Shown: positions 1-7,596 of the stretch, piece by piece
How the letters are laid out: each line of letters opens with the position of its first letter
Numbering within the stretch: the first letter of the stretch is position 1
NCBI GenBank assembly: GCA_937921775.1
Contig: CAKZUK010000087.1
Location: 1-45,510, forward strand
Direction: 5' to 3'
Length of the DNA stretch: 45,510 nt
Source: an uncultured Saprospiraceae bacterium
Lineage (GTDB): Bacteria > Bacteroidota > Bacteroidia > Chitinophagales > Saprospiraceae
Made by a program: the position numbers and the translations under genes
Notes under the pieces: generated by a model
Told to the model about the DNA's origin: nothing
The model's input: the letters and a program-made list of their open reading frames with translations, nothing else
Databases searched by the model: none

Positions 1-30
1 TTTGTCATTGAGCAGACCTTCAATATTCAT
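1..30 (-). CDS. Possible 5' end of a gene running off the left edge
   Basis: Reading leftward, an ATG whose complement lies at 28-30 opens a frame encoding M-N-I-E-G-L-L-N-D-K with no stop before the window ends. The start codon is preceded by an A-rich stretch, as is common in Bacteroidota. Ten codons are far too few to identify a product. The call rests on the open frame, the A-rich leader and the divergent arrangement with the gene at 358. It may be spurious. Confidence 0.3.
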   Translation of the reverse strand, partial: MNIEGLLNDK

Positions 31-357
31 TTTTCTCACTACAATGGTGGCTATAAAACGATTTTAGCGCCTAGGACTTTGAACAGAGCTAAATTTTATT
101 TATTTTATATAATCAAATAGGTTTTGAGTTTAATTACTTACATTTGTTTATACCGTTTTTAAAAACCGTTTGCCCAAAACCTTTCTAAAAGTTGAGCCTG
201 TATTTCTAGGCAACCATTAACTGCTGTAATAATATTTGGTCCTAATCGATTTTCATTAGGAGATTCCCAAAACTTAAATATTCTTAGATAAACACATTTT
301 TTATTGTCTATTTTATAGCCTAGCTATAAAGTATTTGTTTCATCAGATCCCCCTGTT
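31..357. other. Intergenic region upstream of the FG-GAP gene
   Basis: This AT-rich stretch has no convincing ORF. It probably carries the promoter for the rightward FG-GAP protein gene and perhaps for a leftward gene starting at 30. I found no clean match to TAnnTTTG. The only notable structure is the small inverted repeat at 312-330. Confidence 0.5.
312..330. promoter_or_regulatory. Short inverted repeat, possible operator
   Basis: TTTATAGC (312-319) and GCTATAAA (323-330) form an 8-bp perfect inverted repeat around a 3-base centre, 28 bases upstream of the ATG at 358. Position and symmetry suit a protein-binding site. It is AT-rich and could be chance. Confidence 0.25.
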
Positions 358-1809
358 ATGAACATGATAAATGCTTTTGTACTCTTTAGAGTATGGTTAA
401 TTAGTTTCCTCTTGCTGTTGTTTAGCTATTCTGATAGCAATGCACAGGCTTTTCTTAATGCCTCTGACAATCTTCCTGATGATGGAGCATCTGGTCAGTC
501 TGTCGATGTCATGTCGGTCGATATTGATCAGGATGGCGATAAGGATATTATTCTTGCCAACGAATATCAAGTCAACTCAATTCTTTACAATAATGGACAA
601 GCTCAGTTTGAGTACAATCCCAATACATTGTTAGCAACTTTGCATGATAGCGAAGATATTGCTGTTGCCGATTTTGATCTAGACGGTGATCTTGATATTT
701 TATTTGTTAGCGAAGATGATTTTGAGCACGAGTTCTTTCTTAATAATGGATCAGGGAACTTTGATTTGGTACCAATTGAACCTTTCTCAGCGAGCAACAC
801 TGTCTGCGTTGAAGATTTTAACGGTGATGGCGCTCCCGATTTATTTATTGGGAATCTTGGACAAAATTACATCCTTATGAATGATGGATTAGCTTCCTTC
901 ACAAACGAAACGCTTACTCGTCTGCCCTCCATTTGGGATGTTACCTACGATGCTAAAATAATAGATGTTGACAATGATGGAGACAATGATATCATGGTCG
1001 CCAATCAAAATGGTAGTCGCTTGTTGATTAATCAAGGTGGGGGCTATTTTAATGATGAAACGGATGCCAGACTACCACAAGGTATTGTGATGGATACCAG
1101 GAAGATAGTTCCTGGAGATACAAATCAAGATGGATTTGTTGATTTTATATTATGCAATGTTGAATTTGTAGAAGGAAATGATCCACAGAATCGAATTTAC
1201 ATTAATGATGGAACAGGTGTTTTTTCTGATGAGACTGAAAGTCAAATTCCTGAGTTTAATGATCAAACAATGGATGGTATTTTTATGGATTTTGATGAGG
1301 ATGGCGATGAGGATATTTTATTGACAAATGTATTGCACTCACCTTTATTAGTTTATAAAAATGATGGTTTCGGAAAGTATAGTGATGCAAATACAATTGC
1401 GATAGGAGATTTAGAATTTACCTTGGAAGGCTTAGGCATTGTAAAAGACGATTTTAATGGAGACTCACTCTGTGACATCTATATCTGTAATAGAACTGGA
1501 AAAGATCTTCTGTTACTTCGCGACCCAGAAATAGAAATTACCTCTACATCAGAACCTGAGGTTTATCAAGGTAAGCTTTGGCCAAATCCAGTTGAGTCTT
1601 CCTTCGCCATTGAAAAAGGAGATTGGACAGATACACCAGCGTTTAGATTAGTTGATATTTTAGGACGAGAAGTTGTGAAGTTGACGATTGAATTTGAAAC
1701 TTCTATGGCTTATCACTTTCAGTTATCTGATAGGAGTATGACAGGGATTTACTTTTTAGAAATTCGAGAAAAGGATGCTGTATTTTTGAAAGAGTTGTTT
1801 TTGAAATAG
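358..1809 (+). CDS. Secreted FG-GAP/VCBS repeat protein with T9SS sorting domain
   Basis: This 483-residue protein has an N-terminal signal peptide (hydrophobic residues about 12-24, cleavage probably after the NAQ near 30). Seven FG-GAP/VCBS-type repeats follow at about 50-residue spacing. Each carries a calcium-loop-like D-x-D-x-D-G-D core, near residues 55, 105, 153, 203, 254, 311 and 365, and together they should fold as an integrin-like beta-propeller. The last 75 residues, from LWPNPVESS at about 407, are a type A C-terminal sorting domain that directs export by the type IX system and surface attachment or release. Ligand and function are unknown. The gene is monocistronic and faces the acyl-CoA dehydrogenase gene across a hairpin at 1863-1927. 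The fold and export route are well supported; the role is not. Confidence 0.9.
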   Translation: MNMINAFVLFRVWLISFLLLLFSYSDSNAQAFLNASDNLPDDGASGQSVDVMSVDIDQDGDKDIILANEYQVNSILYNNGQAQFEYNPNTLLATLHDSEDIAVADFDLDGDLDILFVSEDDFEHEFFLNNGSGNFDLVPIEPFSASNTVCVEDFNGDGAPDLFIGNLGQNYILMNDGLASFTNETLTRLPSIWDVTYDAKIIDVDNDGDNDIMVANQNGSRLLINQGGGYFNDETDARLPQGIVMDTRKIVPGDTNQDGFVDFILCNVEFVEGNDPQNRIYINDGTGVFSDETESQIPEFNDQTMDGIFMDFDEDGDEDILLTNVLHSPLLVYKNDGFGKYSDANTIAIGDLEFTLEGLGIVKDDFNGDSLCDIYICNRTGKDLLLLRDPEIEITSTSEPEVYQGKLWPNPVESSFAIEKGDWTDTPAFRLVDILGREVVKLTIEFETSMAYHFQLSDRSMTGIYFLEIREKDAVFLKELFLK

Positions 1810-1862
1810 CTTGCAAAGATTTAGTTTGGTGTACAATATGGTAATTCCTTCCAAGGCAGTTT

Positions 1863-1927
1863 ACCATATAGTCACACAGCATAACCGATCGGTTGGGAAA
1901 TCTATGTGGCCTATGTGACTATATGGT
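1863..1927. terminator. Inverted repeat between convergent genes, probable bidirectional terminator
   Basis: ACCATATAGTCACA (1863-1876) and its exact complement TGTGACTATATGGT (1914-1927) form a perfect 14-bp stem. The right arm is followed by TTTT and then an A-run, so either direction of transcription could use it. The 37-base loop contains a second perfect palindrome, AACCGATCGGTT (1883-1894). It sits between the stop codons of the two convergent genes. Confidence 0.6.
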
Positions 1928-1966
1928 TTTAAAAAAAATAGAGGATAAAACAGAAGTTTAGCCTAC

Positions 1967-4276
1967 TTAACTAACTGCAATAGGCGCTACCAAACATTCC
2001 TTCGGTATAGCAAATGCCTCTACTAAATATTTCGCATCATTCCGTACCTCCTTAGATAGCTTGTTGACCATTCTTCTAATTGCCTTTGTTTTTGAACCCT
2101 CCATATAGCCACTTTCCAAGTACCAACCTTTATTTTCCTCTATTGTTGAAAGTGCATAAAGGTTACACAAAGTGCTAAGTATAGGTTTAAGATTTTCGTC
2201 AGCTTTATCTATCGCTGCTACAAACTGTTTTAAAACGACATGCTCTACATAAGCATTTGCCAATTCGACCATATGCGTTTGACATCTTAAAAAGGCAGCA
2301 TTTGAGTCTCTCGTCTTTCCCAAAATACTTCGCATCCGCTGCGTTAGCGAGAGCAATATATTACGTTCCCGATAGTGAAAAGCAGCTAACTGGAATTCAC
2401 TGTCGAGCAAATGATCGGTATCCGTTTTACGGACTATGTATGAATTCTTCTCAGTGATAGATGTTGTGATTTTATCGGTAATTATTTTGGTAATAGCCTT
2501 GAAACCATTGTCATGAAAAGAAGCCTTGAAGGTAGATATCAATCCTTTTGCAACCAATTGCATCAACACTGTATTATCACCTTCAAAGGTGGTAAAGATA
2601 TCGGTGTCTGCTTTTAGTTCTGCTAAACGGTTTTCCGCAAGGTAGCCCTTACCTCCACAGGCTTCTCTGCATTCCTGCAAGGTGCTTGTAGTAAACCAGG
2701 TAGCGTATGATTTGAGACCAGCCGCCAATGTTTCTATTTCGCGAATATCATCTTCTGTTCGATTGACATACCGCTTTGTCAAATAAGTAAGCGCTATGTC
2801 AAGTGCGTATGCTTTTGCTAAGCGTGGCATCAAACGACGTTGGTGTGTCGGGTAATCTAACAATAAAGTTTCGGGTTGCTCGTCACTTGGAGCAAACTGC
2901 CGACGTTCGAGTGCATATTTAATGGCAATGGTGAGTCCTGACTTGGCAGCACTCAAGCCTGCTTGTGGTACGCAGACACGGCCGCCTACTAGTGTGCCCA
3001 ACATAGTGAAAAAGCGCCTAGAGGGATTGCTTATTGGACTGATGTATTCACCATTGGGATCAATATCACCAAAACGATTAAGTAAGTTTTCGGCAGGTAC
3101 AGATACTTGATCAAACCAGATACGTCCATTGTCTACTCCATTCAATCCGAGCTTGTAACCACAGTCTTCAATGCGAACACCGGGCATGCTAGCTGTAGTT
3201 TCTGCATTACGTATTGGGACGAGTATCGCATGAACGCCGTGCTGAACTCCATTGACGATTAGTTGTGCAAAAACAGTAGCCATGATTCCGTGATTCGCTG
3301 CATTACCAATGTAATCTTTACCCGCAGTAGGAGTGGGGCTATTGATGACGATTGTTTTGGTATCATGATGATAAGTAGCTGTTGTCTCTAATGCTCTTAC
3401 ATTTGATCCGTGGCCCAGTTCGGTCATAGCAAAACAACCCGGTAATGCCATCGTACCAATATCCTTCAAGTACTTTTTGTGATGTTTTTCAGTCCCCAAC
3501 CATTGTACACTTCCACCAAAGAGACCAAACTGCACTCCAAATTTTATAGTCAAACTAAGGTCGTGATAACCGAGCATTTCAAAGACAGCTGCGTAGCTTC
3601 CCATGTCATTCTTGCCTCCGTAATCTTCCTCAAATGCCATAGCTCCCAATCCTTGTTCTGCTAATGCTTTGCACCATTGTAGTACATGTGCTCTATGTGC
3701 GTCTTTGTCTTTGTGTAGGGTAATTTTAAATTCATGATCAGAGAGTAGAGTCCTCATTTTATTTCTGGTATCATGAAAGTCATCATCAAGTAACTTAGTG
3801 AGTGCATTGACATCAAAAGGAGGAAGGTTTTCTTCTTTTTTTGGATTGGAGAAAATACTATCGATAGTATCAGATGCTGGGCCTCCTAATGCTGTTTCGA
3901 GTTTCTCTAAAGCTGCTTTGGTTTGCTCGGAAGACCAGAGTAGTGTTTTATCACCAACCGCACTTTGCTTAGCCATTTCAATTCCGAGATTTGCCATTGA
4001 TCGGGAAGTGTTATGAGGAAGTTTGTCTGCTGCTGTTTTTAGTAAGCTTACCCAATGTCTGAAAAGTTCCTTGGATGGAGGATTAGTCGGATCGCTCCAA
4101 GCGTCTAGCAATATTAAATCTTCCTTTTCTAGAAAAGGGAGCTGTGCTACTTTATTTTTAATGAGTTTTACTTCAGAAGGGCTTAGTAAGGAATCAGCCC
4201 AACCAATATAATATAGTGGGAGTAAGCTGAGTACTCCGGGGGAATAGGCAGAAAAAGAGGTCGTGTTATTTGTCAT
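1967..4276 (-). CDS. Acyl-CoA dehydrogenase/oxidase family flavoprotein
   Basis: A 769-residue cytoplasmic flavoenzyme expected to introduce the trans-2 double bond into acyl-CoA during beta-oxidation. The acyl-CoA dehydrogenase core spans about 170-590. It includes the FAD/substrate middle domain with CFAMTELGHGSN (281-292) and the C-terminal helical domain with CREACGGKGY (536-545) and FTTFEGDNTVL (561-571). In acyl-CoA oxidases the Glu of TFEGDN (here Glu565) is the catalytic base. A 165-residue helical N-terminal extension and a ~180-residue tail make it much longer than a ~380-residue dehydrogenase. That length and these motifs resemble eukaryotic ACOX. Whether electrons pass to O2 or to an electron-transfer flavoprotein cannot be read from sequence. 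No other beta-oxidation gene is adjacent. Confidence 0.88.
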   Translation of the reverse strand: MTNNTTSFSAYSPGVLSLLPLYYIGWADSLLSPSEVKLIKNKVAQLPFLEKEDLILLDAWSDPTNPPSKELFRHWVSLLKTAADKLPHNTSRSMANLGIEMAKQSAVGDKTLLWSSEQTKAALEKLETALGGPASDTIDSIFSNPKKEENLPPFDVNALTKLLDDDFHDTRNKMRTLLSDHEFKITLHKDKDAHRAHVLQWCKALAEQGLGAMAFEEDYGGKNDMGSYAAVFEMLGYHDLSLTIKFGVQFGLFGGSVQWLGTEKHHKKYLKDIGTMALPGCFAMTELGHGSNVRALETTATYHHDTKTIVINSPTPTAGKDYIGNAANHGIMATVFAQLIVNGVQHGVHAILVPIRNAETTASMPGVRIEDCGYKLGLNGVDNGRIWFDQVSVPAENLLNRFGDIDPNGEYISPISNPSRRFFTMLGTLVGGRVCVPQAGLSAAKSGLTIAIKYALERRQFAPSDEQPETLLLDYPTHQRRLMPRLAKAYALDIALTYLTKRYVNRTEDDIREIETLAAGLKSYATWFTTSTLQECREACGGKGYLAENRLAELKADTDIFTTFEGDNTVLMQLVAKGLISTFKASFHDNGFKAITKIITDKITTSITEKNSYIVRKTDTDHLLDSEFQLAAFHYRERNILLSLTQRMRSILGKTRDSNAAFLRCQTHMVELANAYVEHVVLKQFVAAIDKADENLKPILSTLCNLYALSTIEENKGWYLESGYMEGSKTKAIRRMVNKLSKEVRNDAKYLVEAFAIPKECLVAPIAVS

Positions 4277-4368
4277 TATTATATTCTTTATGCCATGAAA
4301 TTAGTAATAATATAACTGATGAGTCCTTATTTTGTTGGAGATTTTTGCTCATTGTTAAACATAAAAAA

Positions 4369-4398
4369 ATCCTGAAACCTTTTCCGGGGCTTCAGGAT
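4369..4398 (-). terminator. Leftward factor-independent terminator
   Basis: ATCCTGAA (4369-4376) pairs with TTCAGGAT (4391-4398). Read on the minus strand, the hairpin is followed directly by a run of seven T. It stops transcription arriving from the right, upstream of the acyl-CoA dehydrogenase gene. Confidence 0.7.
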
Positions 4399-4539
4399 GA
4401 ATAAGTGTTTGTTCGTTTTCTCTATATGTTTAGAAATCTATTCGGCTTAAATAAGCAAAACGATCTTTTGGGAATTGAGTGCTTCATGGTGTTTTGAGTC
4501 CATGACAAATTTTCGGAATCTCCTTTTGTAGTTATTAGA

Positions 4540-4582
4540 TTTTGACTAATAAATAATTTTGAACATTACTTATTAGTCAAAA
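4540..4582. repeat. Perfect 13-bp inverted repeat
   Basis: TTTTGACTAATAA (4540-4552) is exactly complementary to TTATTAGTCAAAA (4570-4582), with a 17-base loop. There is no T-run suited to termination, so it is either an RNA stem in a small transcript or a DNA-binding site. Confidence 0.6.
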
Positions 4583-4922
4583 GCCAATAAAGCCATCATT
4601 TGCAGCAAAGCTGCATGGGTTTTCTCGTATGTGTTGGGAATTCTCAAAAGGCAAGGCTTGTGTAGATGGTAAACGGTTTTGAGCTAGTGCCTTAGCTTGG
4701 TAGATGATCGTGTAAAGAACATCTGTTTTTTTGTTTCGAGTGTGTGAGGAGTCTTTTATATAATTTGTATAGAGGAGTGAACTCTATATTTATGTATTTA
4801 GCAAATAAAATGCCAAAAAGGTCTTGACAGCCAGTTAATTAAAAATTATATTTTAGATATATGTGTTGAATGCCACCTCGGTTTTGGCTTTTATCTTTTC
4901 GCTAAGTAGAAATGAAAAAAAT

Positions 4923-4948
4923 AAAGGTCATCCGGGGGGATGACCTTT
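4923..4948 (-). terminator. Leftward terminator of the 74-residue protein gene
   Basis: AAAGGTCATCC (4923-4933) and GGATGACCTTT (4938-4948) form an 11-bp stem closed by GGGG. On the minus strand the stem is followed by a TATTTTTTT-like run. It lies about 90 bases beyond the stop at 5040. A related ATCCGGGGGGATGA sequence recurs at 4971-4984. Confidence 0.75.
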
Positions 4949-5039
4949 TGCTGTGGGGGGATTATTATGAATCCGGGGGGATGAAAATAATCTCCTAAAA
5001 TTGAACTGATTGCCACTAAGAGTGGGCGTGTGTTTTATC

Positions 5040-5264
5040 TTAATAGCTTTCTATGAATGCTGCTGCTCCCGGAGATAGGATTAAAGAATCCTTGCTTATT
5101 TCTTCTATCTCAAAAAGCATGTATTCAAGGTTGTTATCTTGTGGAAATTGTATTTCTTCTTCCTCAAAAATGGTTTCTGTTTCCAGTAACCGATTAGGGA
5201 ATGGGCTTTTGAACATCAGGAACAAAAGTCCTAAAAATACTATTGCTAGTATGTGTTCTTTCAT
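5040..5264 (-). CDS. Small single-pass membrane protein with acidic tail
   Basis: This 74-residue ORF begins with one hydrophobic segment (residues about 5-19), then SPFPNRL, then a strongly acidic tail (ETETIFEEEE near 29-38). I do not recognise the family. Its organisation resembles the 95-residue product of the next gene upstream, which has the same N-terminal membrane helix, a P-x-P after it and a Glu-rich stretch, so the two may be diverged paralogues. A good terminator downstream (4923-4948) supports a real gene. It is probably anchored in the inner membrane with the tail in the periplasm. A shorter opposite-strand frame over the same DNA has no such support. Confidence 0.55.
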   Translation of the reverse strand: MKEHILAIVFLGLLFLMFKSPFPNRLLETETIFEEEEIQFPQDNNLEYMLFEIEEISKDSLILSPGAAAFIESY

Positions 5265-5360
5265 GGTGGAGAGTTTGATTTTGTATTTATTGATTTAACA
5301 TATAGTTATATCAATATATTTATTAATTATATTATATAAAAAACTGTACCAAAAATAAAA

Positions 5361-5382
5361 AAGACCACCCGAAGGTGGTCTT
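5361..5382 (-). terminator. Leftward terminator of the 95-residue protein gene
   Basis: AAGACCACC (5361-5369) pairs with GGTGGTCTT (5374-5382) around CGAA. On the minus strand it is followed by a T-rich run. It separates the two small membrane-protein genes into distinct transcription units. Confidence 0.75.
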
Positions 5383-5512
5383 GAAAACAGACTATGAGAG
5401 AACCGCTATTATAGGAAAACGTTAGGTAAGTGTGTAGTTATCAGAACCTTATGTATTTTTAGTGCCAGTTGAATTAGGTTCAGATACAGATATGTTAAAA
5501 TTATAAATATTT

Positions 5513-5800
5513 TTAATATGTATAAGGAGTGACAGATACTAGTGAGTTTTTGTAATTAAACAGCTGATAATTGCTTGATTCGGAATTTGGGACTTTTATA
5601 TTAGCCTGAGGCGAATGAAAATTATTTTCCGACTTTATTTCATTCTTTTCTTCAAGAACATCTTCAGGGGCCTCTTCAGTAACTTCTTCAGAAATGGTTC
5701 GCTCTGAGTGTACTTCTATGCCCTCCAGTATCGGGATAGGATGTTGGAGTAAAGCTGCTAGGACAAGAATAAAGAGTCCCGCAAGTAGATATTTGAGCAT
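5513..5800 (-). CDS. Small single-pass membrane protein with Glu-rich tail
   Basis: A 95-residue product with one N-terminal transmembrane helix (about 3-19), then HPIPILEG, then a Glu-rich low-complexity region (about 32-58) and an Asn/Ser-rich C-terminus. I do not recognise the family and assign no function. The shared helix, P-x-P and acidic layout with the 74-residue protein downstream suggests paralogy. It has its own terminator at 5361-5382. It lies 87 bases downstream of the glucosaminidase gene and could be cotranscribed with it. Confidence 0.55.
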   Translation of the reverse strand: MLKYLLAGLFILVLAALLQHPIPILEGIEVHSERTISEEVTEEAPEDVLEEKNEIKSENNFHSPQANIKVPNSESSNYQLFNYKNSLVSVTPYTY

Positions 5801-5887
5801 GGTGTTTTAGTTTTTTGTCGTTAAGCTAATATGTTCCATTACTATATAATTAGGTCAAACAGCTTAGAAGTTGTTTAAAAACTATTT

Positions 5888-6787
5888 TTATCGTTTGTCT
5901 AGTTTGTCCAGCTGGTATTTTTTAATGACAGAAATGAGCTTCTTATCGTAATTTTTGTCAGTGGCATAGCCTGCTTTTCTCAAACCAACAGCCCATTTTT
6001 TGTAATCTCTACCATAGCTTTTTAATTTCTTGTATCGGCCAGCTGTTAGTATTTGACTGTGATGTGTCCAACTTCCTTTAGCGCTAGTATATTTTCTGAA
6101 AAAATCTTTGTGATGGTCATCTGTTGCATTGGTACAATGGCCTTTTTTACAATTTTTGCTAAAGCATTTTATGCCAAATAAATTATTATTATTAACTGCT
6201 AGTTTGCTAGTACCTGCGCGGCTTTCTACTAGTGCCTGAGCAATTTTGATACTGGCAGGAACACCAGACTTGTGCATATCTTCGATTGCAAGAGGAGCGT
6301 ATTCTCGAATAAAATCATGCGTGCGTTTATCGCGTAAATCAGCAGCTCCTACTGGTGCATAGGGGTTCCCATTTGTAGAGGAGCCAGGTCGGTATGCAAC
6401 CGTTTGTGCTACAGCTTTACCTAGATTCTGTTGGTCATTATCATCCGATACGGTTGAAAGTGGTGCCTTAAGTGCGATATTGAACTTCATATCTTTTTTC
6501 AATAAAACAAAAGCAGCCAGTGCTAGAATTCCGATTTTCAACCAAGGGAATGTTTTCAACTTAGGGAATTGATCCGTAAGATCCGAGGCTCGTTGCTTTA
6601 TAGTTAAAGCCGTTTTATGGAGCACAAGCACCATTTGGTTAAACAATAATTCAAGTAAAGGACCTAAACTCTCTTCGCGCTCCTGTGGAGTAGGTATCGG
6701 ATTTTCTTGAATAATGGCCCTTTGAACGTACTTCTTGCGGGTATCCACTACGGTCATCGGTATGTTGTTGTATTTTGAAGCACCCAT
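5888..6787 (-). CDS. Membrane-anchored peptidoglycan glucosaminidase
   Basis: A 299-residue protein with a ~80-residue charged N-terminal part, one transmembrane helix (about 83-97), a linker, and a C-terminal glucosaminidase domain of the FlgJ/GH73-like family (about 155-299). The domain contains IAQALVESRAGTSKLA, in which Glu188 is the likely catalytic acid, followed by NNLFGIKC and the typical AVGLRKAGYATDKNY end. It should cleave N-acetylglucosaminyl bonds of peptidoglycan from the periplasmic side of the inner membrane. Three cysteines (208, 213, 218) lie close together and may form a disulfide or metal site. The N-terminal cytoplasmic segment is unusual, since most homologues simply have a signal peptide. 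A Bacteroidota-type promoter lies about 110 bases upstream. Confidence 0.85.
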   Translation of the reverse strand: MGASKYNNIPMTVVDTRKKYVQRAIIQENPIPTPQEREESLGPLLELLFNQMVLVLHKTALTIKQRASDLTDQFPKLKTFPWLKIGILALAAFVLLKKDMKFNIALKAPLSTVSDDNDQQNLGKAVAQTVAYRPGSSTNGNPYAPVGAADLRDKRTHDFIREYAPLAIEDMHKSGVPASIKIAQALVESRAGTSKLAVNNNNLFGIKCFSKNCKKGHCTNATDDHHKDFFRKYTSAKGSWTHHSQILTAGRYKKLKSYGRDYKKWAVGLRKAGYATDKNYDKKLISVIKKYQLDKLDKR

Positions 6788-6893
6788 AATATTAATGTTT
6801 AATAACCTTCTAATTAAATGTAATCTGTAGCAAGTTTATTTAATTTTCAACATTTAGATTTATTTCTTACTCATAATAATCATGTTGTTGACA

Positions 6894-6926
6894 CAAATAT
6901 AAAACAATTTGTTTATTAAGTCCAAA
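6894..6926 (-). promoter_or_regulatory. Bacteroidota-type promoter of the glucosaminidase gene
   Basis: On the minus strand TATATTTG (6894-6901) matches the -7 consensus TAnnTTTG. TTTG (complement of 6923-6926) sits upstream with a 21-base spacer, as expected for the -33 element. Transcription would begin near 6887, giving a leader of about 100 bases before the ATG at 6787. Confidence 0.5.
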
Positions 6927-6962
6927 TTATAAAACAAATTTTTTGTTTTATTTTTTTACTCG

Positions 6963-6993
6963 CTTTTGCTGTCATTGAATTTGTCAAAGAACG
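6963..6993 (+). repeat. Right-half copy of a small dispersed element
   Basis: CTTTTGCTGTCATT (6963-6976) and ATTTGTCAAAGAACG (6979-6993) recur as CTTTTGCTTTCATT (8539-8552) and ATTTGTCAAAGAACG (8570-8584) in the element upstream of speD. The spacing differs (2 versus 17 bases), so the copies have diverged by indel. The rest of 6788-7254 contains an AT-rich hairpin (6930-6950) and no gene. Confidence 0.55.
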
Positions 6994-7263
6994 TTTTTTT
7001 ACAAAGCCTAATTTTGACTGCTCTTCAAGTCCTTAGGATGTTTGGTACTTCTTTTGTAATTAGCAGGTATCCCTCCCATTATTTTAGTAAGAAACTAAAA
7101 GGCAATTTGTTCGAATGTAAGTTCGTTTAAGCTACATTCTGATAAAGAGCTACGACATGGCAAGAGTACCTACAAAAGAGACTTTTGGGCTATTTTGGAT
7201 TTCTGGACTCCAATCAGAACCTGAAATGCCTCCTTTATTGCTAACAGTTTTAATATGTCATTC

Positions 7264-7455
7264 ATGAAAAAATCAAATTTAATATTGGCTCTTACTCTAT
7301 TTGCATTAGGATCGATGTTTACTTCTTGCTCAATGGGTAAAGGATGTAAAGGAGGAGGTTGGTACGGAGATCGTAATTTATCTAGTATAACACCAGAGAC
7401 TGAAGCAGCTCAACAATCTGTTGAATTCTATTCAGAAACAATTTGTGCAGACTAA
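7264..7455 (+). CDS. Small lipoprotein of unknown function
   Basis: Starting at the second in-frame ATG (MKKSNLIL...) gives a 63-residue precursor with a classic signal peptide and a lipobox ending at Cys22 (MFTSC). The predicted mature part is about 42 residues, with a Gly/Lys/Cys-rich beginning (SMGKGCKGGGWYG) and an acidic, Ser/Thr-rich end. The ATG three codons earlier (7255) is possible, but the Lys-Lys start is more typical. A strong terminator follows at once, so it is a one-gene transcription unit. It is probably anchored to the outer or inner membrane. Function unknown. Confidence 0.6.
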   Translation: MKKSNLILALTLFALGSMFTSCSMGKGCKGGGWYGDRNLSSITPETEAAQQSVEFYSETICAD

Positions 7456-7480
7456 GAACTCAGAAAATAAAAGTTCAAAG

Positions 7481-7524
7481 AATCAAATGTCAAGCTCGGT
7501 TAACCCTGAGTTTGACATTTGATT
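7481..7524 (+). terminator. Strong rightward terminator of the small lipoprotein gene
   Basis: AATCAAATGTCAAGCTCGG (from 7481) pairs almost fully with CTGAGTTTGACATTTGATT (ending 7525). That is about 18 bp with one or two mismatches, followed by TTTTT. Confidence 0.8.
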
Positions 7525-7596
7525 TTTTAAGCCTTTACTTTGGTTCACCTCATTGGTTTTGTTTATCTTGCTCGCTGAAATAAAACCAATATCACT

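Larger units (their letters stand above)
4277..5039. other. Long intergenic region with several hairpins
   Basis: No ORF of useful length occurs on either strand. The region contains a leftward terminator at 4369-4398, a 13-bp inverted repeat at 4540-4582, a GCAGC/GCTGC hairpin near 4602-4614, a second leftward terminator at 4923-4948, and three runs of six G at 4934, 4955 and 4975. Two terminators in series with no gene between them suggest a small leftward noncoding transcript in 4369-4920. An 18-codon leftward ORF starting near 4502 (MDSKHHEALN...) lies just upstream of the left terminator and is preceded by AAAGGAGA, about 15 bases before the ATG. Confidence 0.5.

Noticed and set aside
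5053-5298. 81-codon rightward frame opposite the 74-residue gene
   Set aside because: Only the leftward frame has a membrane helix at its start and a proper terminator downstream.
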